This document shows, one piece after another, positions 34,794-44,066 of a stretch of 46,620 nt of DNA. This DNA is from Chitinophagales bacterium. Lineage in GTDB: Bacteria > Bacteroidota > Bacteroidia > Chitinophagales > JADIYW01. Positions within the stretch are counted from its first letter, which is position 1. Each line of letters starts with the position of its first letter. Where the stretch lies: contig JAIBAX010000035.1 in assembly GCA_019694955.1 (NCBI GenBank), positions 1 through 46,620 of the forward strand, written 5' to 3'. A program made the position numbers and the translations under genes. The notes below the pieces were generated by a model. It was not told the origin of the DNA. It made no database searches and was given only the letters and a program-made list of their open reading frames with translations.

Positions 34794-35747
34794 ATGAGTT
34801 GGGAAAAAGACACACTATTGGCTAAATCAAAGATATTCTTTGATAAAGCCTTTTCAGAAGATAAGGAAAATATCTTTTTTGGACTTAATTGTGCTATGGG
34901 ACTAGAGACACTTTCACGTGCAGCATTGGCTAAAATCAGTCCTACTCTTTTGGCGGAACCAGACAAAGACCAACAGAATTTATTGCACGCACTAAACTTA
35001 GGCTCTGCTAAAACTCAAAAAAAATCTATCGGAACTTCTCAGGTTTTAGTAATGTGTAAAACTCTGATTCCTGAGTTTACAGAAGAACATCTAAAATCAG
35101 CATCTGCAATAGTCAATAGAAGAAATGAAGAAGTTCACACAGGAACAGCAGCGTTTTTGGAATATCGAACTCAACACTGGATTGAAGGATTTTATAAATG
35201 CTGCAAAGTTTTAGCCGACTCATTAGGTGAAACTCTTGAAAGCATTTTTGGCATAGAAGAAGCTAAAGCTGCCGAACTTATTTTAAAAGATACCGAGTCT
35301 AAAGTAATAGAAAAGACAAAAGGTTTAATTGCAGCACACGCCAAAGTTTTTGAATCCAAAGGAGAAGACGAAATCAACCACCTTAAAGCAGAAGCAGAAA
35401 AACAAGGAGAAATCCTCTCCCATAATAAACATCATAGAGTAAAATGTCCTGCTTGTAGTTGTGTCGCAACTGTTACAGGTGTTGTATATGGTAAAGACCA
35501 AATTGAACACGGAGATTATGAAATAATAGTTAGACAAACGGTAATTCCAACGAAGTTTAATTGTGTTGCTTGTGGACTTAAACTTAACGGTTATGGACAA
35601 CTATCTACAGCAGGTGTTGGTGACCATTTCACTCATAGGACAAATTACACTCCTGAAGAATATTATGATTTAATTAGCTTGGACGACACAGAAGCGTTTG
35701 ACAGAAGAGCAGAAGAGTTGGGGTATTTTCACTTTAGTAACGACTAA
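34794..35747 (+). CDS. HEPN-motif protein with C-terminal zinc ribbon
   Basis: A 317-residue soluble protein. The N-terminal ~150 residues are helical and include SASAIVNRRNEEVHTGTAAF, in which Arg110-N-E-E-V-His115 fits the HEPN ribonuclease motif R-x4-H. A charged linker helix (~155-210) leads to a zinc ribbon with CPAC at 218-221 and CVAC at 257-260, about 35 residues apart. HEPN proteins are often RNases of toxin or defence systems; here the fold is inferred from one motif and helical content only. The gene follows the TauD-like gene by 5 bp and is the last of the island, with repeat copy B 33 bp beyond its stop. Confidence 0.7.
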   Translation: MSWEKDTLLAKSKIFFDKAFSEDKENIFFGLNCAMGLETLSRAALAKISPTLLAEPDKDQQNLLHALNLGSAKTQKKSIGTSQVLVMCKTLIPEFTEEHLKSASAIVNRRNEEVHTGTAAFLEYRTQHWIEGFYKCCKVLADSLGETLESIFGIEEAKAAELILKDTESKVIEKTKGLIAAHAKVFESKGEDEINHLKAEAEKQGEILSHNKHHRVKCPACSCVATVTGVVYGKDQIEHGDYEIIVRQTVIPTKFNCVACGLKLNGYGQLSTAGVGDHFTHRTNYTPEEYYDLISLDDTEAFDRRAEELGYFHFSND

Positions 35748-35780
35748 AAATGAGAATAACGCCTGCTAACACGGGTTTCC

Positions 35781-35900
35781 CCTGTCCTGCTCAATGTTTG
35801 TAACTTTGCGCTAAGTATGAGACAAGTTTGTAACTTGCGTAACGCAGGATTTATTTAAAATTTGCAATGGTTATCAAGATACAATCTTGTGTTATGCAGT
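35781..35900 (+). repeat. 120-bp direct repeat, copy B (right edge of accessory island)
   Basis: Same orientation and length as copy A. It is preceded by AACGCCTGCTAACACGGG, a phrase that recalls the ends of dispersed Bacteroidetes repeats or cassette sites, and is followed by the alpha-2-macroglobulin stop 67 bp later. Confidence 0.9.
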
Positions 35901-35967
35901 CCGAGAACCTCAAAGAGCCACACACACTTCAAGGTAGATTGGTCAATTTTTTCGCCCAAACCACCTA

Positions 35968-38900
35968 TTAAAGCACCTCACAAACACCGCTTTTATTTTT
36001 TGCACTGATTTTTGCATCGTACATCGATGTGGTAAATACAGCGGGGAGTAAATATTTTCCGGCAAAGGAGGCGCTGAGGAGATAGGTGAAGCTGGCGGTT
36101 TCTTTTGCCTTCAAATCATAGTAAGTGTAAATCCTGTCGTCCCGAATATCACTATGGCGCACTCCGTAATTTACTCCCTGTGTATATAGTATTTCCCAAC
36201 CACTGGGAAGGTATTGCTCTAAAACATTATCTGTCAAGTCCTGTGGCGTAGTGTTGGTAATGGCAACCGTCACCTTAAAAACACTGCCCTGCTTCAGCTG
36301 TTTCGGGTTTATTGGGCGACCATCGATATCGCAATAACTGACCTGCATATACAATCCATTGTTGTAGTGAGTCGTATCGGCTTTCATTGAAATATAACTT
36401 TTTATTGCACTAATGTACAAGGGTTTTGTGCTATTATTATTGATAACCAATTGGTTGGTAGCATTAACCGATTGTTTCTCAAAACTTTTTGTAAATAAAA
36501 AGCGCTTCGATACAACCGCTTCTTTGGGTTGCTGATTGAAAGCATAAGAAAAGGAATATTCATTTCCGGCGGCAGTTCCATAGTATTTTGCCAGACTGAT
36601 GAGATAGAATGCCGCTTCTTGCGTATTGAAACTGGTTCTGCTATACATTTCCGTAAGCAAACGGTCGAAGCTATTTAATTTTCTGGGGTCACTCATGGTC
36701 GCCAATGCTTCCAACTGAATTGCCCTTTCCCGCAACAGAGATCCGTAATAATGGCTATAATCGTCCTTTTTTATGTCAAGGGAGATTGATGCCGTCATTT
36801 TTTTGCTGATGTCAGTATAGCCAGCGAGATAATAGGCAGTTGCCAGCCGCCATTTGGCAAAATCAGAAAGTGCGACTTCCTTCAGCTGATTCATGGCGCC
36901 CATTTCCGGTTTTCCATATACCGCCAACGTGTACAAGCGATAAGCTTGAATGTCGTTATCATTATAGTGGTCGCTCCAATTTTTTGCCATGTCTCTTTGG
37001 AAATTATACCAATTTTTTAGCAGATACTCCGGTACATCATACCCTTGATTTTTAGCTTCCATGAGGAAGTGTCCGGCGTAATTGGTGCCATATTCGCTGG
37101 CAGCATATTCGTCCGGCCAGTACGAGAAACCACCGTCTCCGGTTTGGAACGATTGCAGCCTGTTGATGCCATCCTGAATGTTTTTGGCAATATCTTTCTG
37201 TTGCTTTGCATCCAAATTCATAAAGGTCGATAGGTACAACTGTGGAAATACCGATGATGTCGTCTGCTCTACACAGCCATGTGGGTATTGTATCAGGTAA
37301 CTCAATTGCTTTTCAATGGCAAGGTTGGGGATGCGGCTGACCTCCAAAGTGAGTTTCTCCGTACCTTTTATGGCATTCATGGCAATAGCCGTGTTTAAGG
37401 TCGCTTGCGGCGCAATAACCCATTTTACCACCTCCGATACACGCGGCTGAGGGGTGCGAACGGCAATTTCTATCGCTTCGCTCGCCTGTTCCTGACCGGA
37501 ATTGGCAGTGATTTTTAAATGTGCCACACCACATTGCGCAGCAATCTTAGCACGAAACGTAATCACTTCATCACCCGGCTCATTGAAGTGTATCCATTTC
37601 TCTTGTTCTGCAAATTGGAAATGCTCACTTCCGACTATTTTTATTTTAACATCTTTGATAGACTTGTCCGTAGCAAAAATATTCACTGGAATCATGATTT
37701 CATCCTGCGGTGACAATACCCGAGGCACATTCGAAAGAAGCATGACAGGTTTTTTGACAATCAACTCTTTTTCTGCATTGCCAAAGGAAAAAGCATGGTT
37801 GGCGACGACCATGATACGCACACTTCCGCTGTAGTTGGGTAGCGTAATGCTATGTTGTTTAGTCTGTCCCTCAGCAAGCGTATAGGTGCCAACAAATTTC
37901 ACTACCGGAACAAAGCGATTGACCTTTGATGTATAATCGATATCGTTGCTGCCATCGCCGCCAATACTCAGCAGCTTATCAAATTTTCCGGCGTAAGCGC
38001 CAATTACTTGGTCGTACATATCCCAAGTGGAAACATTCAATGCTTCTTTGGCATAAAAGTATTTCCATGGTTGTGGCGTCTTAAAATGCGTGATATTCAA
38101 CAATCCTTCATCCACAATAGCCAACGTATAAGTCATGGGGTTGCCTTTACTTTCTTTAATGGAAACAGTGAAGGGCTGTTCCGGTCTGACCTCGTCCTTA
38201 CAGGTGATGGTCGGGGCGAGATGTGTTGCCGGATTTTCAACATAAAGCGGCAAAATACCATACATCCTAATCGGCAACCCATTCTGCGTATTGATATGTG
38301 GTTGTAATAAAGTTACGTGTACAAAAATATTCGGCGTCATTTTCTCATTGGCAATAATCTCTACCTTATTATTTCCACTTTGAAGTGTTGTCCAAAATGC
38401 TTGTACAACGCCCGTACTTTTTTCAATACTGATTAAGGCATGTCCATTGCTACTAGCGGGAATATTGAGGTTTATCTTCTCACCTGTAGTGTAGTTGGAT
38501 TTATCGGCGGTGAAGTGGAGCATCTTGGCATTTTCCTTATCATAACTATCGCCTTTTTTCCAATATGGGGTGTCAAAATAGACCACTTGCCCACAGGAAT
38601 GTCCACCGGGGTCTTTAACAACAATGAGGTATTTTCCCCAGTCTCTATCAGGAATGTTCATCGGGAAATTGTAGCGACCATTACTGTATTGAATGGTAGT
38701 GTCAATGTAGATATTGTTTTTACTTCCAGAAATATAACTCGGATAATCATTGCCATCAGACGCATACCAATAACTCCATTGCATTTTCCAGATTTGGATA
38801 CGCAATGTGCCGCTGCCACCAATTTTGCCATTTGGATCAGTGGTGATGAGTTGAAGCATGTTTTTTGTATTGGTATAAAGATAATCGCCATTCTCATGTT

Positions 38901-41424
38901 GAAGGTTTAAGCCGACTAATTTTTTGAAAGGGCAAAAATTAATAGAAGTATTATCTGTATTGATATTGCCACTTTTTTCGATGATATTGGTGATGAAATT
39001 GACTTTAAGCATGGCATTGCCGAAGGTGGTAGAAAATTGTGGACAAAATGCTGTGCAACCATTTTTATCTAACACGCCTTTTGCTACGGTGAATTCTCCT
39101 TCATCCAATCCAACCTCAGGAGAACTAAAGATGTACCCTTTGTGTTGTGGGAATGGATTCGTTATAGTGCTTATGCGGCATATTGTATTGGTTTCTAAGG
39201 ATTGTGCCACATTTCCAAACAACCATTGTGCTTTTATCCGAATGCTGTCTTTAAGGGTTTTATCGGTCAATAGCGTATCCGGAAAGGTATAGTTGATTTT
39301 AATGCGATTCGGTTTTATGCTTTCTACGGAGATGCTTTTATAGAATTGCTGATTGCCCAATTTAAACATTGCTTGATAATGCCCGGTTGGGGCGGATTTT
39401 TGTGTATTTACTACAATATTATACGTGTTTTTGGCAACGGGATAGATCGTTTTTTCAAACAGTATTTTTCCGTCCGGGTCTTTGAAGGTAAAAGAAACGG
39501 GATAATTATCCGGTAATTTTTGGTAATAATCACCAGAAATAAAGGAAAGATATATGGAGTCTCCCGGTCTCCAAACACCACGCTCGCCGTAGATAAATCC
39601 CTTGAATCCTTTTGTCAATTCTTCCCCAGTGATATCAAATTTGCTGAGGGAATTTTGATAACCTTCTTCCACTTTCATATAACCATAGTGTTGCCCATTT
39701 TTCGCCACCAAAAGAAAAGGACGCTCCTTTAAATGTAGTGTCAACATTCCTGATGCATTGGTGGTACCTTTCCCAATGAGTTGTTTTGTGTAATTGTATA
39801 ATTCGATGCTGGTATTGGGAAGAACTCCTGAACTAACCATGTCGGAGGTGAATACATATGCATTCTTTAGTTCATCCATTTTATAAATGATGCCAATATT
39901 CGAGGCAATTATATTACGGCTTTGTGCTTTTCCATAATAATAGCGGTTCTCACAAGGGTTAGTACTGGGATTATAAGGTTCATAAGAATCGTAACTATCA
40001 TCATAGATATAAGAAAATTCTTCACCCTCTTCATCGGTTTCTTCGTCAACATCTTCGTTATCGTCAGAACTTTCTGTGCATGGATATAAGGTACATGATC
40101 TGTCAAATTTTATGCTAATTCGATAGATGGCTCCGGGGTCAGGAAGTATCAGTTTGCTCAAATCTATGCCGTGATGTGTCCATTTTTTTAAATCTCCGGG
40201 TTGTGCGAAATCCAGCTGGATTTTTTTCTCCAAAACCACTTTGCCTACTCTTGATAATTCATCATTCCCATCCAGATCATTGATTTGCATAAATTGGTGG
40301 ACATTGTTTTGGTAAATCTTGACCACGCGTACATAGACAGATTGTAGATATATACTTTCAAAAGGCAAGAATAAACCTTGCGAATTGGGTAAAATATTCC
40401 CCTCTCCGATAATATTAAATTGTGGAGGAATAGGGTCGAATGTTAGGCTTTGCAAATAGTTTTCCGGCAGAGGGAATTCTTTGGCATTTTTAATCCCACT
40501 CAACAACGTGATTTTATAGGTGCCCTCTTCGTGGTTGCTAAGAAAAATAATCACCTGATTCTTCGTAATACTATATGTCCAGTCTGTAACCTTTTCTATT
40601 TGTATAAGTCCATTTAAGTCTTGATGCAAACTCAACGGATCGCTGAAGGTGATAATAATTTTTTGACTCTCCTGGTTGTCTACCTGAATGTTGGAGACAG
40701 AAAATTCTTTAAAAGAGGCAAGTTCATATTTGAAAGTTTCATGATGATCTATTCCGATTTTTTTTCCATTAAAGTGTAAAGAGATGTTTTCATCTTTTGC
40801 CGTTCTTTGTATACTGTCTATCACAAAAATCAGTTCTCGGTCATTTGTCTTTTGGAAAGAGATTGGCAATGACTGATTATTTTGTTTCGCAGTAAAACAG
40901 GATGATAAACCAGAAGTGTCGATATCATCTGTGGTAGATATCCTGCCTTGTACAAAATACCTATCCATATCCTCTATGCTGTACATATTTAGACTACCGG
41001 GAAGTATTACAATACGTTGTTCAACCGTATGAAATCCAAACACAAATTTCCGGTGCGACCAATCCGTTTTTGTAAATTTGTTCAGTTTGACACTTACCTC
41101 ATAATTTGTATGGTGCTTCATATGTTCCAAAGGAATATACTGCAAGGTGTGACCATTTACCCATTTAAAACTTCCCTTTATCTTAGGTTCGATATGTACA
41201 GCGTTTTCCAGTTGCTCTGGTGTGAGCGTGTCGATAGCAATGGCGGTATTAAATTCAATTAAGATACGGGTAGAAGCACTCACTTCACCGGAGGTGAATC
41301 CGGTTATATATGGAATGAATGAATCATCAGGTTTTTTGTAAGATTTGTTGTTTTTTGCTACCACACTCACCAACATAGATAATGCAAGAATAAAGGCAAT
41401 CGTCTTCAGAAAATAAACTTTCAT
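35968..41424 (-). CDS. alpha-2-macroglobulin family protein (bacterial, with thioester)
   Basis: A giant 1818-residue secreted protein with a signal peptide (KVYFLKTIAFILALSMLVSV). Beta-sandwich MG domains fill the first ~1000 residues, including the family block GFKGFIYGERGVWRPGDSIY near 610-630. An unusual acidic stretch (DDNEDVDEETDEEGEEFSY) lies near residue 460. The ANHAFSFGNAEKELIVKKPV block leads to the thioester domain, where the reactive motif GCVEQ (Cys1384 in YPHGCVEQTTS) is intact, so it can in principle trap proteases covalently. Bacterial members guard the periplasm and often sit beside pbpC (penicillin-binding protein 1C); no pbpC is seen here. There is no lipobox, unlike the E. 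coli homologue. Confidence 0.93.
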   Translation of the reverse strand: MKVYFLKTIAFILALSMLVSVVAKNNKSYKKPDDSFIPYITGFTSGEVSASTRILIEFNTAIAIDTLTPEQLENAVHIEPKIKGSFKWVNGHTLQYIPLEHMKHHTNYEVSVKLNKFTKTDWSHRKFVFGFHTVEQRIVILPGSLNMYSIEDMDRYFVQGRISTTDDIDTSGLSSCFTAKQNNQSLPISFQKTNDRELIFVIDSIQRTAKDENISLHFNGKKIGIDHHETFKYELASFKEFSVSNIQVDNQESQKIIITFSDPLSLHQDLNGLIQIEKVTDWTYSITKNQVIIFLSNHEEGTYKITLLSGIKNAKEFPLPENYLQSLTFDPIPPQFNIIGEGNILPNSQGLFLPFESIYLQSVYVRVVKIYQNNVHQFMQINDLDGNDELSRVGKVVLEKKIQLDFAQPGDLKKWTHHGIDLSKLILPDPGAIYRISIKFDRSCTLYPCTESSDDNEDVDEETDEEGEEFSYIYDDSYDSYEPYNPSTNPCENRYYYGKAQSRNIIASNIGIIYKMDELKNAYVFTSDMVSSGVLPNTSIELYNYTKQLIGKGTTNASGMLTLHLKERPFLLVAKNGQHYGYMKVEEGYQNSLSKFDITGEELTKGFKGFIYGERGVWRPGDSIYLSFISGDYYQKLPDNYPVSFTFKDPDGKILFEKTIYPVAKNTYNIVVNTQKSAPTGHYQAMFKLGNQQFYKSISVESIKPNRIKINYTFPDTLLTDKTLKDSIRIKAQWLFGNVAQSLETNTICRISTITNPFPQHKGYIFSSPEVGLDEGEFTVAKGVLDKNGCTAFCPQFSTTFGNAMLKVNFITNIIEKSGNINTDNTSINFCPFKKLVGLNLQHENGDYLYTNTKNMLQLITTDPNGKIGGSGTLRIQIWKMQWSYWYASDGNDYPSYISGSKNNIYIDTTIQYSNGRYNFPMNIPDRDWGKYLIVVKDPGGHSCGQVVYFDTPYWKKGDSYDKENAKMLHFTADKSNYTTGEKINLNIPASSNGHALISIEKSTGVVQAFWTTLQSGNNKVEIIANEKMTPNIFVHVTLLQPHINTQNGLPIRMYGILPLYVENPATHLAPTITCKDEVRPEQPFTVSIKESKGNPMTYTLAIVDEGLLNITHFKTPQPWKYFYAKEALNVSTWDMYDQVIGAYAGKFDKLLSIGGDGSNDIDYTSKVNRFVPVVKFVGTYTLAEGQTKQHSITLPNYSGSVRIMVVANHAFSFGNAEKELIVKKPVMLLSNVPRVLSPQDEIMIPVNIFATDKSIKDVKIKIVGSEHFQFAEQEKWIHFNEPGDEVITFRAKIAAQCGVAHLKITANSGQEQASEAIEIAVRTPQPRVSEVVKWVIAPQATLNTAIAMNAIKGTEKLTLEVSRIPNLAIEKQLSYLIQYPHGCVEQTTSSVFPQLYLSTFMNLDAKQQKDIAKNIQDGINRLQSFQTGDGGFSYWPDEYAASEYGTNYAGHFLMEAKNQGYDVPEYLLKNWYNFQRDMAKNWSDHYNDNDIQAYRLYTLAVYGKPEMGAMNQLKEVALSDFAKWRLATAYYLAGYTDISKKMTASISLDIKKDDYSHYYGSLLRERAIQLEALATMSDPRKLNSFDRLLTEMYSRTSFNTQEAAFYLISLAKYYGTAAGNEYSFSYAFNQQPKEAVVSKRFLFTKSFEKQSVNATNQLVINNNSTKPLYISAIKSYISMKADTTHYNNGLYMQVSYCDIDGRPINPKQLKQGSVFKVTVAITNTTPQDLTDNVLEQYLPSGWEILYTQGVNYGVRHSDIRDDRIYTYYDLKAKETASFTYLLSASFAGKYLLPAVFTTSMYDAKISAKNKSGVCEVL

Positions 41425-41888
41425 ATTGTATTTGTTTTACCATACAAAAATGTTTGCATTTTTACTAGGAAATGGTTGGATTGATTAACTGCGTACTTAT
41501 TTTGATTATTCGCAGTTGTTTAGCTTTTTATCCTTAATCAGGCAATAGATAAGTATAATCGCAAAAATGATTTATTTATAAAATAGCTCAATAATAAAGA
41601 TACAATTCCTTGTTCCCGTGTTTGCTCGAGAACAAGAATGGATTGCTTTATAAATCATCTTGTTATAATTCATTTTTATGCTTTTCTCCGACTCCCAATG
41701 AGTTCATAAATCGGGACGTCCGTTAATTGTAGAGAAACATCAGTCTGCTAACGTTCAAATATATTATTTTCTCCTAATCCTGAATGGCAGTTTATTAACC
41801 GATTACTAAAGTATTTGTATTGAATAATTAATCCTTGATAGCATGTTATAAGTCGAATAATACCTAATATTGTAGCATAATATATGAG
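41425..41888. other. 464-bp divergent region between alpha-2-macroglobulin and mqo
   Basis: Gene-free, AT-rich. Its main content is a nested inverted repeat at 41567-41658. No -7 box of the TAnnTTTG type was found close to either start. Confidence 0.5.
41567..41658. repeat. nested inverted repeat upstream of mqo
   Basis: Outer arms ATGATTTATTTATAAA (41567-41582) and TTTATAAATCAT (41647-41658) pair with a four-base bulge; inner arms ATTCCTTGTTC (41605-41615) and GAACAAGAAT (41630-41639) pair with one bulge. The shape suggests a palindromic element or a regulatory cruciform. Confidence 0.6.
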
Positions 41889-43382
41889 ATGAAAAAGGGT
41901 ACAGAAGGAAACATATTAGACGTTTTATTGATTGGCGGTGGCATCATGAGTGCAACACTTGGCACACTATTGAGCAGGTTAGCACCGGAATGGAAGATAA
42001 AAGTGTTTGAAAGAATGGATAGAGTGACGGCAGAGTCATCAGAAGCATGGAACAATGCAGGCACTGGACATTCGGCATTTTGTGAACTTAATTATACACC
42101 GGAAATGCCTGATGGGCGGATAAATATCGATAAAGCGGTGAAAATAGCTACTCAATTTGAAGTCTCCAAGCAGTTCTGGGCGTCCATGGTGGAAGCAGAG
42201 ATTATAAAAAACATGGCTGAGTTCATCCATAGAACGCCACATATGAGTTTTGTTTGGGGTGACGAAGATGTATCCTTTTTGAATAAAAGATATACTGCTA
42301 TGCAACAACATCCGTTGTTTAAAGGTATGCAATTCACCACCTCCACAGAGGAACTTTCTGATTGGATGCCTTTAGTTATGCAAGGTAGACATTTGAATCA
42401 ACCCATGGCGGCAACAAGAATGGATATCGGCACAGATGTCAATTTTGGTGCACTTACTAGAAACCTCTTTACATTTTTGGAAGATACAGACAATGAAGTT
42501 ACCGTTCATCTACAACATGAGGTAGAAGATATTAGCAGAACGAAAGACGGACATTGGCGGGTTGAAGTGAAGAATCTGGAAACAGATGATGAAACAGTCT
42601 ATACGGCAAAATTTGTGTTTATAGGTGCCGGTGGAGGTTCTTTGCCCTTGTTAGAGAAGTCGGATATACCTGAAGGCAAAGGATATGGCGGTTTTCCCAT
42701 CAGCGGACAATGGCTGGTTTGCAATAATGCCGCTATCATCCAGCAACATGCTGCTAAGGTGTATGGAAAGGCTAAGGTAGGCGCACCACCCATGTCGGTA
42801 CCACACTTGGATGCAAGGATGATTGATGGGCAACAAGCGCTTTTCTTTGGACCTTTTGCCGGATTTTCTACCAAATTCTTAAAGAATGGTTCTTATATGG
42901 ACTTGCCCTTGTCGGTAAAATGGAGCAACCTGATTCCGCTCATCTCTGCGGGACTAAATAATATTCCGCTGACAAAGTACCTCATTGAACAAGTGACTTT
43001 ATCAGAAGAGGACCGCATGCAGGCATTGAGAGAATATTTTCCGGATGCAAAAAATGAAGATTGGGCATTAAAATATGCAGGGCAGCGCGTACAGGTGATA
43101 AAAAAAGATGCCAAGGAAGGAGGCGTTTTAGAATTTGGTACAGAAGTGGTCTGTAGCCAAGATGGCACCTTGGCGACTTTGTTGGGTGCATCTCCGGGTG
43201 CATCAACATCTGTAAGCATCATGCTAGATGTATTGCAGAAATGTTTCCCGCAACAAATGGCAACTGTGAATTGGCAGCAAAAAATCAAACAAATGATTCC
43301 ATCCTATGGACGGTCATTGGCAGAAAATGCAGATTCATTGCAACAAGTACGGACACGTACACATAGTGTGCTTGGACTGTAA
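41889..43382 (+). CDS. mqo: malate:quinone oxidoreductase
   Basis: A 497-residue FAD-dependent, membrane-associated enzyme that oxidises malate to oxaloacetate and passes electrons to quinone. The FAD motif DVLLIGGGIMSATLGTLLSR is near residue 12, followed by the very conserved SSEAWNNAGTGHSAFCELNY, then RMDIGTDVNFGALTR, VFIGAGGGSLPLLEKSDIPE, GFPISGQWLVCNN and the GASPGASTSVSIMLDVLQKC end. Length and order match Mqo. It replaces or supports NAD-linked malate dehydrogenase in the TCA cycle. It stands alone; the next gene is a small membrane protein. Confidence 0.97.
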   Translation: MKKGTEGNILDVLLIGGGIMSATLGTLLSRLAPEWKIKVFERMDRVTAESSEAWNNAGTGHSAFCELNYTPEMPDGRINIDKAVKIATQFEVSKQFWASMVEAEIIKNMAEFIHRTPHMSFVWGDEDVSFLNKRYTAMQQHPLFKGMQFTTSTEELSDWMPLVMQGRHLNQPMAATRMDIGTDVNFGALTRNLFTFLEDTDNEVTVHLQHEVEDISRTKDGHWRVEVKNLETDDETVYTAKFVFIGAGGGSLPLLEKSDIPEGKGYGGFPISGQWLVCNNAAIIQQHAAKVYGKAKVGAPPMSVPHLDARMIDGQQALFFGPFAGFSTKFLKNGSYMDLPLSVKWSNLIPLISAGLNNIPLTKYLIEQVTLSEEDRMQALREYFPDAKNEDWALKYAGQRVQVIKKDAKEGGVLEFGTEVVCSQDGTLATLLGASPGASTSVSIMLDVLQKCFPQQMATVNWQQKIKQMIPSYGRSLAENADSLQQVRTRTHSVLGL

Positions 43383-43420
43383 TTCGGAACTTATCATGAT
43401 GGAAAGATGTTATTGGTCAA

Positions 43421-43957
43421 ATGAAAGAATTTTTAAGGAGAATTGGACTTGTTGAAACATTGACTTTGGAATTGAATATTCCGTCGTCAGTATTCATGCA
43501 TAATTTAAAAAATATTGTGGAAGAAGCGCCTTCCGGTTTATTGGATGTTTTTAATTCAACTAAGTTGGTATACAAGGGTAAGGTGGATTATAATACCTTC
43601 TCCTTTAGAAGGAAACGTGCCAAATTCCAAAGGAACTTTGAATTGGTATCGATAACGGGTAGAACGGAAGGAAAGGATAACAAGACATATATTGATGCAG
43701 AAATCAGTTGCAATAAGTACTTCTATGGTTTCTTAATTTTTTTGGCGGTTTTGTATGCGCTTTTTTTTATTGGTTCAATTCTTGCATTAAGTATAAATAG
43801 TGATTCATCTAAAATGCCATTATTGTTTATTCCATTCATAGTGTTGCATGGTGGATTTATGTATTGGATTTTACACAGTATTTTGAAGCATTCGGTGCAA
43901 AAATTTAAATATGATATGGAAAGAGAATTTTTTTACTTGACAAAAGATGTGAACTGA
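43421..43957 (+). CDS. hypothetical membrane protein (two helices)
   Basis: A 178-residue protein with a cytosolic-looking N-terminal domain of about 95 residues (LELNIPSSVFMHNLKNIVEE, VDYNTFSFRRKRAKFQRNFE) and two transmembrane helices at ~101-124 and ~132-154, then a charged tail ending LTKDVN. I do not recognise the family; the helix hairpin with soluble N-terminal part resembles small membrane proteins of Bacteroidetes with no assigned role. It starts 38 bp after mqo on the same strand and could be cotranscribed with it. Confidence 0.72.
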   Translation: MKEFLRRIGLVETLTLELNIPSSVFMHNLKNIVEEAPSGLLDVFNSTKLVYKGKVDYNTFSFRRKRAKFQRNFELVSITGRTEGKDNKTYIDAEISCNKYFYGFLIFLAVLYALFFIGSILALSINSDSSKMPLLFIPFIVLHGGFMYWILHSILKHSVQKFKYDMEREFFYLTKDVN

Positions 43958-44066
43958 TTATCTTTGCATCCGATTTCAGCATGATTTATTGAAAAACCTT
44001 TTCATTTGCTGAAATGAACACTCCTTCTTGTTTCATGGCTGGCTAGCGGAGGAAAACAACTCTTTT

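Noticed and set aside
31896..35900. Integron cassette array with attC sites
   Set aside because: The 120-bp repeats and the AACGCCTGCTAAC phrase recall cassette sites, but no integrase is seen, only two full copies exist, the core sites could not be defined, and several genes lie between copies instead of one per site.
38440..38910. 156-codon frame opposite the alpha-2-macroglobulin gene
   Set aside because: It is the antisense shadow of a strongly supported long gene and shows no family blocks.
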